A stretch of DNA of 49,989 nucleotides from the NCBI GenBank assembly GCA_023133295.1, contig JAGLWT010000087.1, positions 1 to 49,989 on the forward strand. Reading direction: 5' to 3'. Positions 9,083 to 16,727 of this stretch are shown here, one piece after another. The stretch's first letter is position 1. Every line of letters begins with the position of its first letter. The position numbers and the translations under genes are program-made. The notes under the pieces were generated by a model, which did not search any database, was not told the origin of the DNA, and was given only the letters and a program-made list of their open reading frames with translations. This stretch comes from a bacterium (lineage in GTDB: Bacteria; AUK180).

Positions 9083-9455
9083 GGGGACGGTGGTTGGCAT
9101 AGTTGGCATAATATACCTCCTAAATACTCTGCAAATATAGATATAATAGGCGGTAACAGTGTTATCTATAATTAGAAAAATTCCAAAATATGGGGCCATA
9201 AGTTCATTATTCAAGTACGACAATCTCCATTTTTTTTAGAAATACTGCTTCACTCCTCATATAGAACTTCTTTACATAGCGTTTTACATGTGACTATGCG
9301 ACGAGTAGGAAGTAGATTACGCCAATTATGCCAACTTCTGGCACCATGAAACGATGAAATAATATTATGCAAGAATCGTCGATATAACCCAATACATAAG
9401 AAGTAACAATGAGAAAAAGAGACGAATTATGCCAACTATGCCAACCACCGTCCCC
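9083..9455. mobile_element. MITE/REPIN-like element with perfect 29-bp terminal inverted repeats
   Basis: 9083-9111 and 9427-9455 are exact reverse complements over 29 bp. Each begins GGGGACGGTGGTTG from the outer end and contains the 9-mer GTTGGCATA twice in tandem. The 315-bp interior codes for nothing credible and holds a degenerate internal copy around 9311-9330. No transposase lies in the window, so the element would be non-autonomous. An obvious target duplication is not seen. The family resembles REP sequences mobilised by Y1/RAYT transposases, but that link is inferred. Confidence 0.7.
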
Positions 9456-9469
9456 ATTATTAGAAAAAT

Positions 9470-9497
9470 TTGAATACAGAGGATGTTGTGGTATAAT
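9470..9497 (+). promoter_or_regulatory. Predicted promoter upstream of the PH-like membrane protein gene
   Basis: TTGAAT (9470-9475), 16-nt spacer, TATAAT (9492-9497) with an extended TGG just before it. It begins right after the inverted-repeat element and would give a leader of about 220 nt running through the repeat DNA. Confidence 0.5.
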
Positions 9498-9584
9498 CCA
9501 GTGCTCTGATTTATTAATGCGATAACAACGACGCTTCGCAGTGGACCCAGGGACAAGTGGACCCAGTGGAACATGCTTCGCAAA

Positions 9585-9688
9585 GCACAAGAGCACAAGT
9601 GACAAGTGGGGAAATGAAGGATGAAAGAATGACGAATGTGATTCCTTTTTTCTGCACTAACTTCGAACCTCTAGCCTCTTGCCTCTAT
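9585..9688. repeat. Heptamer-period repeat tracts before the PH-like gene
   Basis: 9585-9606 is a run of GCACAAG/TGACAAG-type units (one unit is 8 nt). 9668-9688 is three 7-nt units: CCTCTAG, CCTCTTG, CCTCTAT. A further imperfect repeat based on GTGGACCCAG occurs at 9541-9570. The tracts are non-coding, lying between the promoter at 9470 and the gene at 9727. Confidence 0.7.
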
Positions 9689-9726
9689 TTATGAATCAGA
9701 ACACTTACCCAGAGGAGGGAGTCAAG

Positions 9727-10344
9727 ATGTTAATAGACAGACACAGCGCACCTGATCATGTTATGAATCATATTTCCGATCTGGATCCTTTATTTGTTGT
9801 GAGGACATCACGAGTAGGGTTTTTGGAACCCTTGCTTGCGCTTCTGGTCTGCCTCACCGGGGTTGGGATCAGTTTAAATGTTCTATGGAAACTTGTGGCA
9901 CCACTTACCAGGGGGCAGGAAGTGGTCTTGGAGACAACGCCGGATCTCATTGTAGTATATCCGAATGACTGGAGCCCGCTCACATTTTATTTTGTTGTCT
10001 TCGGCCTCGTGATATTCATTGGCCTTATCTTGGCCGTTATATCGGTCAAATGGTTTATGGATAGGGTGCCTTGGGTTGTCGGTACCAAAGACAAGGTGAT
10101 CTTTATCTACAGAAGGCGCATTGCCTCCTGGACATGGGAGCATTTTAACGCCAATCATGTATTTAAGAACAGGGGAGCAAAGGGCTCGCTGACCCTCTGG
10201 ATGAAAACCTCCATGTATCGTGACATCAAGGGTCCCAAGTACAAAAAGGACCATATCAAGCTTATCGGCATACCTTTTCCCGAAGAGATCAAAGACATCT
10301 GTCTGGAAAGAATTGATGCCTGCACCGAAGAAGCGAAGGAATGA
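9727..10344 (+). CDS. Membrane protein with cytoplasmic PH-like domain, function unknown
   Basis: 205 residues. Two strong transmembrane helices (about 36-58 and 91-115) flank a short extracytoplasmic loop, and are followed by a soluble C-terminal region with alternating strands (VVGTKDKVIFIYRR) that looks like the PH-type domain of small bacterial membrane proteins. No catalytic motif is seen. AGGAGG at 9713-9718, 8 nt upstream, supports ATG 9727; an in-frame ATG at 9691 lies in repeat-derived DNA and would add MNQNTYPEEGVK. The gene is bracketed by GGGGACGG inverted elements, one of which starts 1 nt after its stop. I do not recognise a named family. Confidence 0.6.
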   Translation: MLIDRHSAPDHVMNHISDLDPLFVVRTSRVGFLEPLLALLVCLTGVGISLNVLWKLVAPLTRGQEVVLETTPDLIVVYPNDWSPLTFYFVVFGLVIFIGLILAVISVKWFMDRVPWVVGTKDKVIFIYRRRIASWTWEHFNANHVFKNRGAKGSLTLWMKTSMYRDIKGPKYKKDHIKLIGIPFPEEIKDICLERIDACTEEAKE

Positions 10345-10345
10345 T

Positions 10346-10608
10346 GGGGACGGTGGTTGAATTTGTTGAATTAAAGAGAAAGAGAATACGCTATCTCGAC
10401 GGATTCGAAGAGCTTCACTGATCATATATATTCCTTCCGGTATTCCTATAGTCCCATTCATACGGGGAAAATACAGCCGTTAATTCAACACATTCAACCA
10501 CCGTCCCCTCTGTCTAATCAACACGCATAAGAGTATGAATCCCGAGCCACACAGGAAATATCGTAGAATATATATCATATTAATTCAACATATTCAACCA
10601 CCGTCCCC
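10346..10608. mobile_element. Cluster of three GGGGACGG elements (second subfamily)
   Basis: Element 10346-10374 is on the plus strand; 10480-10508 and 10580-10608 are on the minus strand, each 29 bp, and each minus copy differs from the plus copy by one base. They share GGGGACGGTGGTTG with the 9083 element, but the inner tandem 9-mers read GTTGAATTT/GTTGAATTA instead of GTTGGCATA twice. The first copy starts 1 nt after a stop codon and the last ends 8 nt before the -35 of the next gene. The rest of the 331-nt gap 10345-10675 holds only that promoter. Confidence 0.7.
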
Positions 10609-10616
10609 ATTCTTGT

Positions 10617-10644
10617 TTGATTCTATTTGAGAGAGTGGTATAAT
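10617..10644 (+). promoter_or_regulatory. Predicted promoter of the CsgG/YwqK-repeat gene
   Basis: TTGATT (10617-10622), 16-nt spacer, extended TGG plus TATAAT (10639-10644). A strong ribosome site (AAAGGAGGG) follows just before ATG 10676. Confidence 0.6.
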
Positions 10645-10675
10645 AGGGAAGAGATATTAGGGAAAAGGAGGGAAC

Positions 10676-12595
10676 ATGAAAAAAGTTCTATGTTTATTCA
10701 TTCTAATGTGCTTGATCTTGGTCTCGGGAAATATATTTTCTGAAAAAATAGTACGGGTAACCGCGGCGGTCGCCGAATTTCAACCGAGTAATACCGTTTC
10801 CGAGAACCTTGCCGCCACTATAACAGAGTATTTCAGGACCCATCTTTTCGGTAAGGATAAATACATCCTTGTTACCCGGGAGAATATGGAAGAGATATTG
10901 AAGGAGCAGAATTTCCAGGTATCCGGATGTATGAGTGATCAATGTGTTGTTGAAATGGGAAAAGTATTAGGTGTGTCAAAGGTATTTACCGGGACATTGG
11001 GTACAGTCGGCAGCATATATTTGCTGAGCATCAAGATATTAGATGTTGAGACGGGACAAATCGAAATGGCGAAATCCCAAAAAGCCAATAAGGAAGAAGA
11101 TCTATTGGGCGCCGTGGAAAGACTTGTAATGAACATGCTGAATATCACACCATCACAAAGGAGAAGGATCCCCAATTCATCTACTGTTGTTCGCGAAGGT
11201 TTAGTATATTGTACCGATGAGATCAATCCGTACACGGGCGTTCTTACTTTTTCGGATGAGTCAGGCCTGCTCTTAGGTGAGGAAAATTATGTTGACGGCA
11301 TCATTAATGGGGAATTGATCGCATATTACGCAAACGGGAATGCAAGCTCCAGGAGCACCTGGAAGAACGACAAACTGGAAGGTGTGTGTAATTATTATTA
11401 TGAGAATGGGAATGTAAGCTCCATGAGCAATTATCGAAACGGCAAGCTTGAGGGCGAGTGCTTACTGTATTATGAAAATGGAGTGATTAAGCTCAGATGT
11501 TATTACAAGAACGATAAGTTTGAGGGTGAGGGCTTTGAGTATGATACGAACGGGAATGTGAGTTCACAAGGCAATTACCGCAACGGATTACTTGATGGCG
11601 AGTATGCTACCTATTATGATGGAAAGATATTAACCAAGGCGAATTACAGAGCCGGCAGGCGTTATGGTGAATCCATACAATATTTTGAAAATGGAAATAT
11701 AAGCTCCACGGGCATTTATAAGGATGAGAAGCTTGAAGGTGAATGTGTTGACTATTATGAGAACGGGGATGTGAGTTCCAAATACTATTACAAGAACGAT
11801 CAGCTTGACGGCAGATATACATGGTATTATGAGAATGGGAATGTGAGCTCGAAATGCGATTACAAGAACGGACTGCGGGACGGTGAGTCTGTTGTCTATT
11901 ATGAGAATAAGGGTGTCAGTTCCAAGTGTTATTACAAGAGCGACAAGCTTGACGGTGAGTATGTATGGTATTACGAAAACGGAAAATTAAAGAAGAAAAA
12001 GAGTTTCAAAGCTGATCTGCCGATCGGAAAATGGGTCCTTTATGATGAAAACGGAAGTATGATCAAAGAAGACCGAGGCGGGAAAATCAAATTCATCACC
12101 CATTTCAAGGATGGAAAGAAAGAGTCAGAGAGTAATTACAGGCACGGCAAGCTTGACGGCGAGTGGATCGAATATTATGAAGGCGGCAAGGTATGGTCAA
12201 AGAAAAATTACAAAAAAGACAATCTCCATGGTGAGTACACATCGTATTATAAAAATGGGAATCTGAACTACAAGAGCAATTGGAAGGATCATATGCTTGA
12301 AGGCGAGTATCTATTATATTATGAAAACGGGAAGATAAGCTCTAAGGAGATGTACGAACTTGACAAACTCGAGGGTATGGCTATAGACTATTTTGAGAAC
12401 GGAAAGATCAGCGCCAAAACTAATTACCGCAAGGGCAAATTCGAGGGTGAGGCATTTACTTATTATGAGAGTGGAAAGCTTGAATCCAAAAGCAATTACC
12501 AGAACGACCTGCGTGAAGGTGCGTCAATATTATATGATGAAGATGGAAATGAAATCCTTCGACAAAACTATCAGGCGGGGGAAGCAATAGAGTAA
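10676..12595 (+). CDS. Exported protein: CsgG/LpoB-like domain plus about 18 YwqK (MORN-type) repeats
   Basis: 639 residues: a signal peptide (about 1-22), then a domain of about 130 residues (AVAEFQPSN ... LVTRENMEEIL ... VFTGTLGTVG) of the kind found in CsgG/LpoB-type periplasmic or outer-membrane proteins. From about residue 180 to the end run roughly 18 repeats of 24 residues, consensus-like form YYENGNVSSKSNYKNGKLEGE, known as toxin-antitoxin YwqK or MORN_2 repeats. One unit near residues 455-475 is irregular. Such repeats form extended beta sheets in surface-associated proteins; no enzyme activity is implied. It has its own promoter and lies between repeat clusters. Confidence 0.8.
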   Translation: MKKVLCLFILMCLILVSGNIFSEKIVRVTAAVAEFQPSNTVSENLAATITEYFRTHLFGKDKYILVTRENMEEILKEQNFQVSGCMSDQCVVEMGKVLGVSKVFTGTLGTVGSIYLLSIKILDVETGQIEMAKSQKANKEEDLLGAVERLVMNMLNITPSQRRRIPNSSTVVREGLVYCTDEINPYTGVLTFSDESGLLLGEENYVDGIINGELIAYYANGNASSRSTWKNDKLEGVCNYYYENGNVSSMSNYRNGKLEGECLLYYENGVIKLRCYYKNDKFEGEGFEYDTNGNVSSQGNYRNGLLDGEYATYYDGKILTKANYRAGRRYGESIQYFENGNISSTGIYKDEKLEGECVDYYENGDVSSKYYYKNDQLDGRYTWYYENGNVSSKCDYKNGLRDGESVVYYENKGVSSKCYYKSDKLDGEYVWYYENGKLKKKKSFKADLPIGKWVLYDENGSMIKEDRGGKIKFITHFKDGKKESESNYRHGKLDGEWIEYYEGGKVWSKKNYKKDNLHGEYTSYYKNGNLNYKSNWKDHMLEGEYLLYYENGKISSKEMYELDKLEGMAIDYFENGKISAKTNYRKGKFEGEAFTYYESGKLESKSNYQNDLREGASILYDEDGNEILRQNYQAGEAIE

Positions 12596-12612
12596 GATAG
12601 TAAGTGTACAAG

Positions 12613-13036
12613 AAAGTGTGAAGTGTGAGGTGTGAAGTGTAAAGTGGGAAACTACAATGAAGAAATGGGTGATAGGCTTAAGTATAGTGAACAGTGAACA
12701 ATGAATAAATGAACAGTGAGGGAAACACAAGAAGCAAATACCGTATGGATTCCTCGCTTTCGCGGGAATGACGAAACAGGAGCAAGAAAAGATGGATCCT
12801 TCGCGGAAAAGCTCAGGATGACACCAAAGAAGGACAGGTCAAGCCCTGTCCCTACGATTATTCGAATTTTTCTCAACCTTGAACTTTGAACAATCTTCTC
12901 TATCTCACACATGCAAGGGGATGGATTCTTCGGTTGCTAACTGTCTTTAAGGGTGGCGCGGTAGGCCGTTCTCCTACAACGCTTATTTATTCGTCTTTCT
13001 AATTGTCCATTGTCAATTGTCAATTGTTCATTGCTT
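12613..13036. repeat. Three heptamer-period arrays in a 478-nt non-coding gap
   Basis: The 12596-13073 gap holds no gene. Array 12613-12647 has five 7-nt units related to GAAGTGT. Array 12685-12720 has five related to CAGTGAA (one is 8 nt). Array 13002-13036 has five related to ATTGTCA. A hairpin-bearing dispersed repeat (12724-12866) lies between them; 12867-13001 shows only a Ttgaac-type fragment shared with the region near 39160. Confidence 0.8.
12724..12866 (+). repeat. Dispersed composite repeat, copy 1
   Basis: Related to 30217-30400. The two share an exact 35-bp block (12791-12825 and 30317-30351) that contains GATCCTTCGCGG and CTCAGGATGAC, the preceding ACACAA/AAGCAAATA segment, and a following hairpin whose stem here is GGACAGG (12832-12838) with CCTGTCC (12845-12851). 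Non-coding, mosaic, and flanked by heptamer arrays at both sites. Confidence 0.75.
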
Positions 13037-13039
13037 ATC

Positions 13040-13068
13040 TTGCCTTTTCCCTTCTATTGTGATAAAAT
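13040..13068 (+). promoter_or_regulatory. Predicted promoter of the diguanylate cyclase gene (leaderless)
   Basis: TTGCCT (13040-13045), 17-nt spacer, TAAAAT (13063-13068). The -10 box ends 5 nt before ATG 13074 and no ribosome site is visible, so the transcript would begin at or beside the start codon. Confidence 0.5.
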
Positions 13069-13073
13069 TACGC

Positions 13074-14924
13074 ATGTTCCTCATAAAGATAATAATATTC
13101 CTTATTCTGGCGTTTATATACCTCTTTTTCTTTGAAAAAAGGGGCAAGAAGAAAAATGACATCTTTCTATTTCTTTACCTTGGCATTCTCTTTGTTATCT
13201 TTACTTCATTATGGCAGGTCACACTCCCGGAATTCTACTTTCTGCTGACCTTTACATTACTAATAGCGGTCTTCCGGGCAGGATTATATTCACTCGCGCT
13301 CTTAATCTTCCAATTGGGATACTCCGCACTTTTCCTCGGATCGGTAATTTCGTTCCCCGCTTACGGTGTTATTATCGTCGGTACCGTAGCGACCATCGGA
13401 TTTATTCGGATATTTTCTTATGACCATAGTGAAAAGACCTTCGGCAAGCCGGGAGATGACGGGAGTGAGGTTTCAGGGGACTATGAAGAGACCTTTCTGA
13501 AGAAGATCGAAATGAATGTCAAATCCAAGATGGACCTGGTTTCAACTATGGATGAGGAAATACTCTTCTTCCATTATCTCCTGAAGAAAAATCGCCTGGT
13601 CATCGGGTATTCCAATCACAAATCTCTTATGAAAAGCGATATCCCCTGGGAAAGCGTGCCTTTTCTGAAGGAATTGATTCTTTCCGCAAAGGTCTCCCGG
13701 GTGGACCGCCCGGAGGAAAATATACGCAAATACGGCCTCTTTCTGAAGGATGTTATCATCAATGGAATGATAATAAAGCCCTTTTTGAACGGAGATCGTG
13801 TTGAAGGGATCATGGGTTTCGCGACATCTCACAGCAAAAGATTCCAGCAGTATCTTCCTTTTTATGAGAGATATCTGGATGATATGGCGGAATACTTCCA
13901 AAGCCGCCGCATTTACCGCAAGCTCTTAAAAGAAAAGAATGAGTTCCTCTTCTTTTATAATGCTCTGAGCAAGATGAATCAGAGCCGCAGTCTGAGCGAT
14001 ATCTCCGACAATTTCCTTAATTCGTTCAAAAAGATGTTCTCAGTGAACATATACTCCTTTCTCGAGGTGGCTGAGGACAGCTATCGTGTGATCAGCTCTA
14101 CTTCCAAGGAATGTATTACGGACAAGTGGTTCGCTGTTCCCCAAGGCAGCTATCTGCTCCCTCTGATGAAGAAGCCGGAGTTGCGCATTGTAAACATCGG
14201 CGACGAAAGAAGGATCAAATTGAATATTTCCGGATCGGTGGAGAGTATGTTCAATTCGGGCATCTTCATAGCCATACCGATTCAGACATCCGTATCAAAT
14301 CCATATGTGATCTTGCTGGAGCTGAAAAGTAAGCATCTATCTTCCAATGAAAAGAAGATGATATCCATCCTGTCTGATAATCTGCAGCATATTATCGAGA
14401 ATATGGCACTTCTGGAGAGATTCAGCAATCTCGCTAACTATGACGGTTTGACCGAGATCTACAATCATAAGAAGTTCCAGGAACTCTTTCAGGAAACATT
14501 GGACCATTCAAAAAGCCCCCGCAGGGATCTTTGTGTGGTGATGCTGGACATAGACCATTTCAAACAGTTCAATGACACATACGGCCATAAAACTGGGGAT
14601 CTCGTTTTGAAAAAAGTCGCCCGCTCAATGGAAAAATCCATTAAGGATAATGATGTGGTTGCCCGTTACGGCGGAGAGGAGTTCATCGTATTGATAAGGG
14701 ATTCCGATATAGAGACCGGAATGTCGGTGGCGGAAAGGATACGCAAGAACATTGAGAGTATCAGATTGGATATAGGGAGTGAGGTCATACGCATTACAAT
14801 AAGCGGAGGGCTTTCACATTACCCGTCGATGGGCCTTGACCGGTCGACATTGATCGAGAAAGCCGATAAGGCCCTGTATGCCTCCAAGGAAAAGGGGCGG
14901 AATCAGGTCAGCATATTTGATTAA
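13074..14924 (+). CDS. Membrane-bound diguanylate cyclase (GAF-like + GGDEF)
   Basis: 616 residues: about five N-terminal membrane helices (1-125), a long sensory middle with a GAF-like segment (about 290-450), and a C-terminal GGDEF domain. The active-site motif is GGEEF (533-537), with metal-site Asp in LDIDHFKQFND, so it should make c-di-GMP from two GTP. The inhibitory I-site RxxD is altered: KDND (524-527) has Lys in place of Arg, so product feedback may be weak. ATG 13074 is chosen because the upstream frame is promoter and repeat DNA. It precedes hslU by 10 nt. Confidence 0.88.
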   Translation: MFLIKIIIFLILAFIYLFFFEKRGKKKNDIFLFLYLGILFVIFTSLWQVTLPEFYFLLTFTLLIAVFRAGLYSLALLIFQLGYSALFLGSVISFPAYGVIIVGTVATIGFIRIFSYDHSEKTFGKPGDDGSEVSGDYEETFLKKIEMNVKSKMDLVSTMDEEILFFHYLLKKNRLVIGYSNHKSLMKSDIPWESVPFLKELILSAKVSRVDRPEENIRKYGLFLKDVIINGMIIKPFLNGDRVEGIMGFATSHSKRFQQYLPFYERYLDDMAEYFQSRRIYRKLLKEKNEFLFFYNALSKMNQSRSLSDISDNFLNSFKKMFSVNIYSFLEVAEDSYRVISSTSKECITDKWFAVPQGSYLLPLMKKPELRIVNIGDERRIKLNISGSVESMFNSGIFIAIPIQTSVSNPYVILLELKSKHLSSNEKKMISILSDNLQHIIENMALLERFSNLANYDGLTEIYNHKKFQELFQETLDHSKSPRRDLCVVMLDIDHFKQFNDTYGHKTGDLVLKKVARSMEKSIKDNDVVARYGGEEFIVLIRDSDIETGMSVAERIRKNIESIRLDIGSEVIRITISGGLSHYPSMGLDRSTLIEKADKALYASKEKGRNQVSIFD

Positions 14925-14934
14925 GGAGTAAAAA

Positions 14935-16284
14935 ATGATAGAGAATCTTCATCCAAAAAAGATAGTAGAAGAATTGGATAAATATATTGTGGGACAGAAT
15001 GAGGCGAAGAAGGTTGTATCGCTTGCCTTGAGAAGCCGCTGGCGGCGGAAACAATTGGATAAGGATATGCAGAATGATATCTTCCCGAAGAATATTATCC
15101 TCATGGGCCCTACCGGTGTCGGGAAAACCGAGATCGCCAGAAGACTTTCCAGCATTTCAACCGCGCCTTTTCTTAAGATAGAGGCCACTAAGTTCACTGA
15201 GGTCGGCTATATGGGTAGAGATGTCGAGTCGATGATCAGAGACCTTGTTGAGATAGCTATAAATCTGGTAAAGAGTGAAAAAGCGCTTAAGGTTGAAAAA
15301 CGGGCTGCGACCCGTGCCAGAAAGCGTATCCTTGACCTTCTTGCCGGCCAGCCTAAGAAAGAAGATAACAAAGACATTGAAGAAAAGGATGATCAGGGCC
15401 GCACCAGAGCCTTTATTGAAGCCAAATTTGAAAAGGGTGAATTCGATGAGAAAGAGATAGAGATAGAGGTTCAGGAGCTCCGCCCCATGCCGAAGCTCGA
15501 ATATTTCTCAAATCAGGGCGCTGAAGAGATAGATATGTCCTTCTCCGATATATTCAAAGGGCTTCTTCCCAAGGGAAAGAAGAAGAAAAGACGCATCAAG
15601 GTGAAGGAAGCCTTTGATATCTTCTGTGATGAAGAGCAGGCAAAGATGATCAGCACCGAGGATGTGATCAGCGAGGCGAAGGAAAGGGTACAAAACGATG
15701 GAATGGTCTTTGTCGATGAGATCGATAAGATCGCCGGAAGTTATTCCAAGGCAAGCGGGCCGGATGTCTCCAGAGAAGGTGTGCAGCGTGATCTGCTTCC
15801 TTTGGTGGAGGGCACCCGTGTGAATACGAGGTACGGAGTGATCGACACCGCGCATATTCTCTTCATAGGCGCTGGTGCTTTTAATGTTTCAAAGCCATCC
15901 GACCTTATCCCCGAATTACAGGGCCGTTTTCCCCTCAGGGTTGAATTACACGCCTTGACCAAGAAGGACTTTGCAAGGATACTTATAGAACCGAAAAACG
16001 CGCTTATCAAGCAGTACAAGGCATTGATGGGAGTTGAGAATCTGAAGCTCGAATTTACGGACGATGCGATAAAAGAATTGGCGGACTCCGCATTTCGGCT
16101 TAATCAGACCTCGGAGAATATCGGCGCGCGCCGGCTTTTTACGATCATGGAATTTCTTTTGGAAGAGATTTCCTTTGAATCTCCATATAAGAAGGGTGAA
16201 AAGAAAAAGATCACCGCTGCTTTTGTGCGCGATAGACTTGAAAAATTCACGAATGATGAGGACTTGACAAATTATATTCTCTGA
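14935..16284 (+). CDS. hslU: HslU, ATPase subunit of the HslUV protease
   Basis: 449-residue AAA+ unfoldase that feeds substrates to HslV in the cytoplasm. Walker A GPTGVGKT at 58-65, Walker B VFVDE at 258-262, an inserted I domain between them (about 110-245), sensor-2 region GARRLFTIMEFLLEE and the characteristic C-terminus DEDLTNYIL that docks into HslV. AAGGAG precedes ATG 14935. In most genomes hslV sits directly upstream; here hslV is near 33.7 kb. Confidence 0.97.
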   Translation: MIENLHPKKIVEELDKYIVGQNEAKKVVSLALRSRWRRKQLDKDMQNDIFPKNIILMGPTGVGKTEIARRLSSISTAPFLKIEATKFTEVGYMGRDVESMIRDLVEIAINLVKSEKALKVEKRAATRARKRILDLLAGQPKKEDNKDIEEKDDQGRTRAFIEAKFEKGEFDEKEIEIEVQELRPMPKLEYFSNQGAEEIDMSFSDIFKGLLPKGKKKKRRIKVKEAFDIFCDEEQAKMISTEDVISEAKERVQNDGMVFVDEIDKIAGSYSKASGPDVSREGVQRDLLPLVEGTRVNTRYGVIDTAHILFIGAGAFNVSKPSDLIPELQGRFPLRVELHALTKKDFARILIEPKNALIKQYKALMGVENLKLEFTDDAIKELADSAFRLNQTSENIGARRLFTIMEFLLEEISFESPYKKGEKKKITAAFVRDRLEKFTNDEDLTNYIL

Positions 16285-16727
16285 TGCGCTTCTATATAGA
16301 CGGGTATAACCTTACGCATAAGATCTCCGATGGAAATATCAAGGAAATGAGAGTGGAACTCCTTGAGATGTTCGTGAAATTCGCCGAAATGCGGGCGAAG
16401 CATTTCTTTGTAATAGTTTGGGACGGAAAAGAAGAGGCGGAAAGAACAAAAGAGCTTTTAAAAAATCTATCCGAGGTCTTTACCGAGGACGGCGCCTCAG
16501 CGGATGCCTATTTGATAGCCCAGGCCCGGGAGGATGAGGATGTATGCATCGTTTCCTCCGATTCCAAGGTCTTTGCCAAATCCGCAAATCATGGTGCTGT
16601 ATGTGTATTCGCGGAAGAGTTCCTTGCTGTAGTTAATAGCGTGATAACGGGAGATGCATATAGGCCGAGATTCCGGAATAAAAAGAATGAATCTTTGAGA
16701 CAAAAAGTGATAGAGGAATTGATATGA
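16284..16727 (+). CDS. NYN-domain (YacP/DUF901-like) RNA-binding nuclease
   Basis: 147 residues with a PIN-like NYN fold: FYIDGYNLTH at the N-terminus, VWDGKEE, and VSSDSKVF, which supply the acidic metal-site residues. YacP/Rae1-type proteins are ribosome-associated mRNA endonucleases in Bacillus. The start overlaps the hslU stop (TGATG) and its stop overlaps the obgE start, so it is translationally coupled to both. The family is fairly clear; the target RNA is unknown. Confidence 0.75.
   Translation: MRFYIDGYNLTHKISDGNIKEMRVELLEMFVKFAEMRAKHFFVIVWDGKEEAERTKELLKNLSEVFTEDGASADAYLIAQAREDEDVCIVSSDSKVFAKSANHGAVCVFAEEFLAVVNSVITGDAYRPRFRNKKNESLRQKVIEELI

Noticed and set aside
8834..9175. Plus-strand open frame antisense to MTA phosphorylase
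   Set aside because: Overlaps the N-terminal coding region and promoter of a clear minus-strand gene and ends in repeat DNA.
9294..9605. Minus-strand open frame of about 100 codons
   Set aside because: It runs through the inverted element and heptamer repeats; its peptide (GDGGWHSWHN) is simply the translated GGGGACGGTGGTTGGCAT repeat. No ribosome site or homology.
12613..13036. CRISPR array
   Set aside because: Repeats are contiguous 7-nt units with no spacers, and no cas genes are present. The RecB/Cas4-like nuclease at 4532 is far away and of a different architecture.
13017..13073. Earlier start for the diguanylate cyclase
   Set aside because: The upstream frame consists of the ATTGTCA heptamer array and promoter; the peptide is not conserved-looking.
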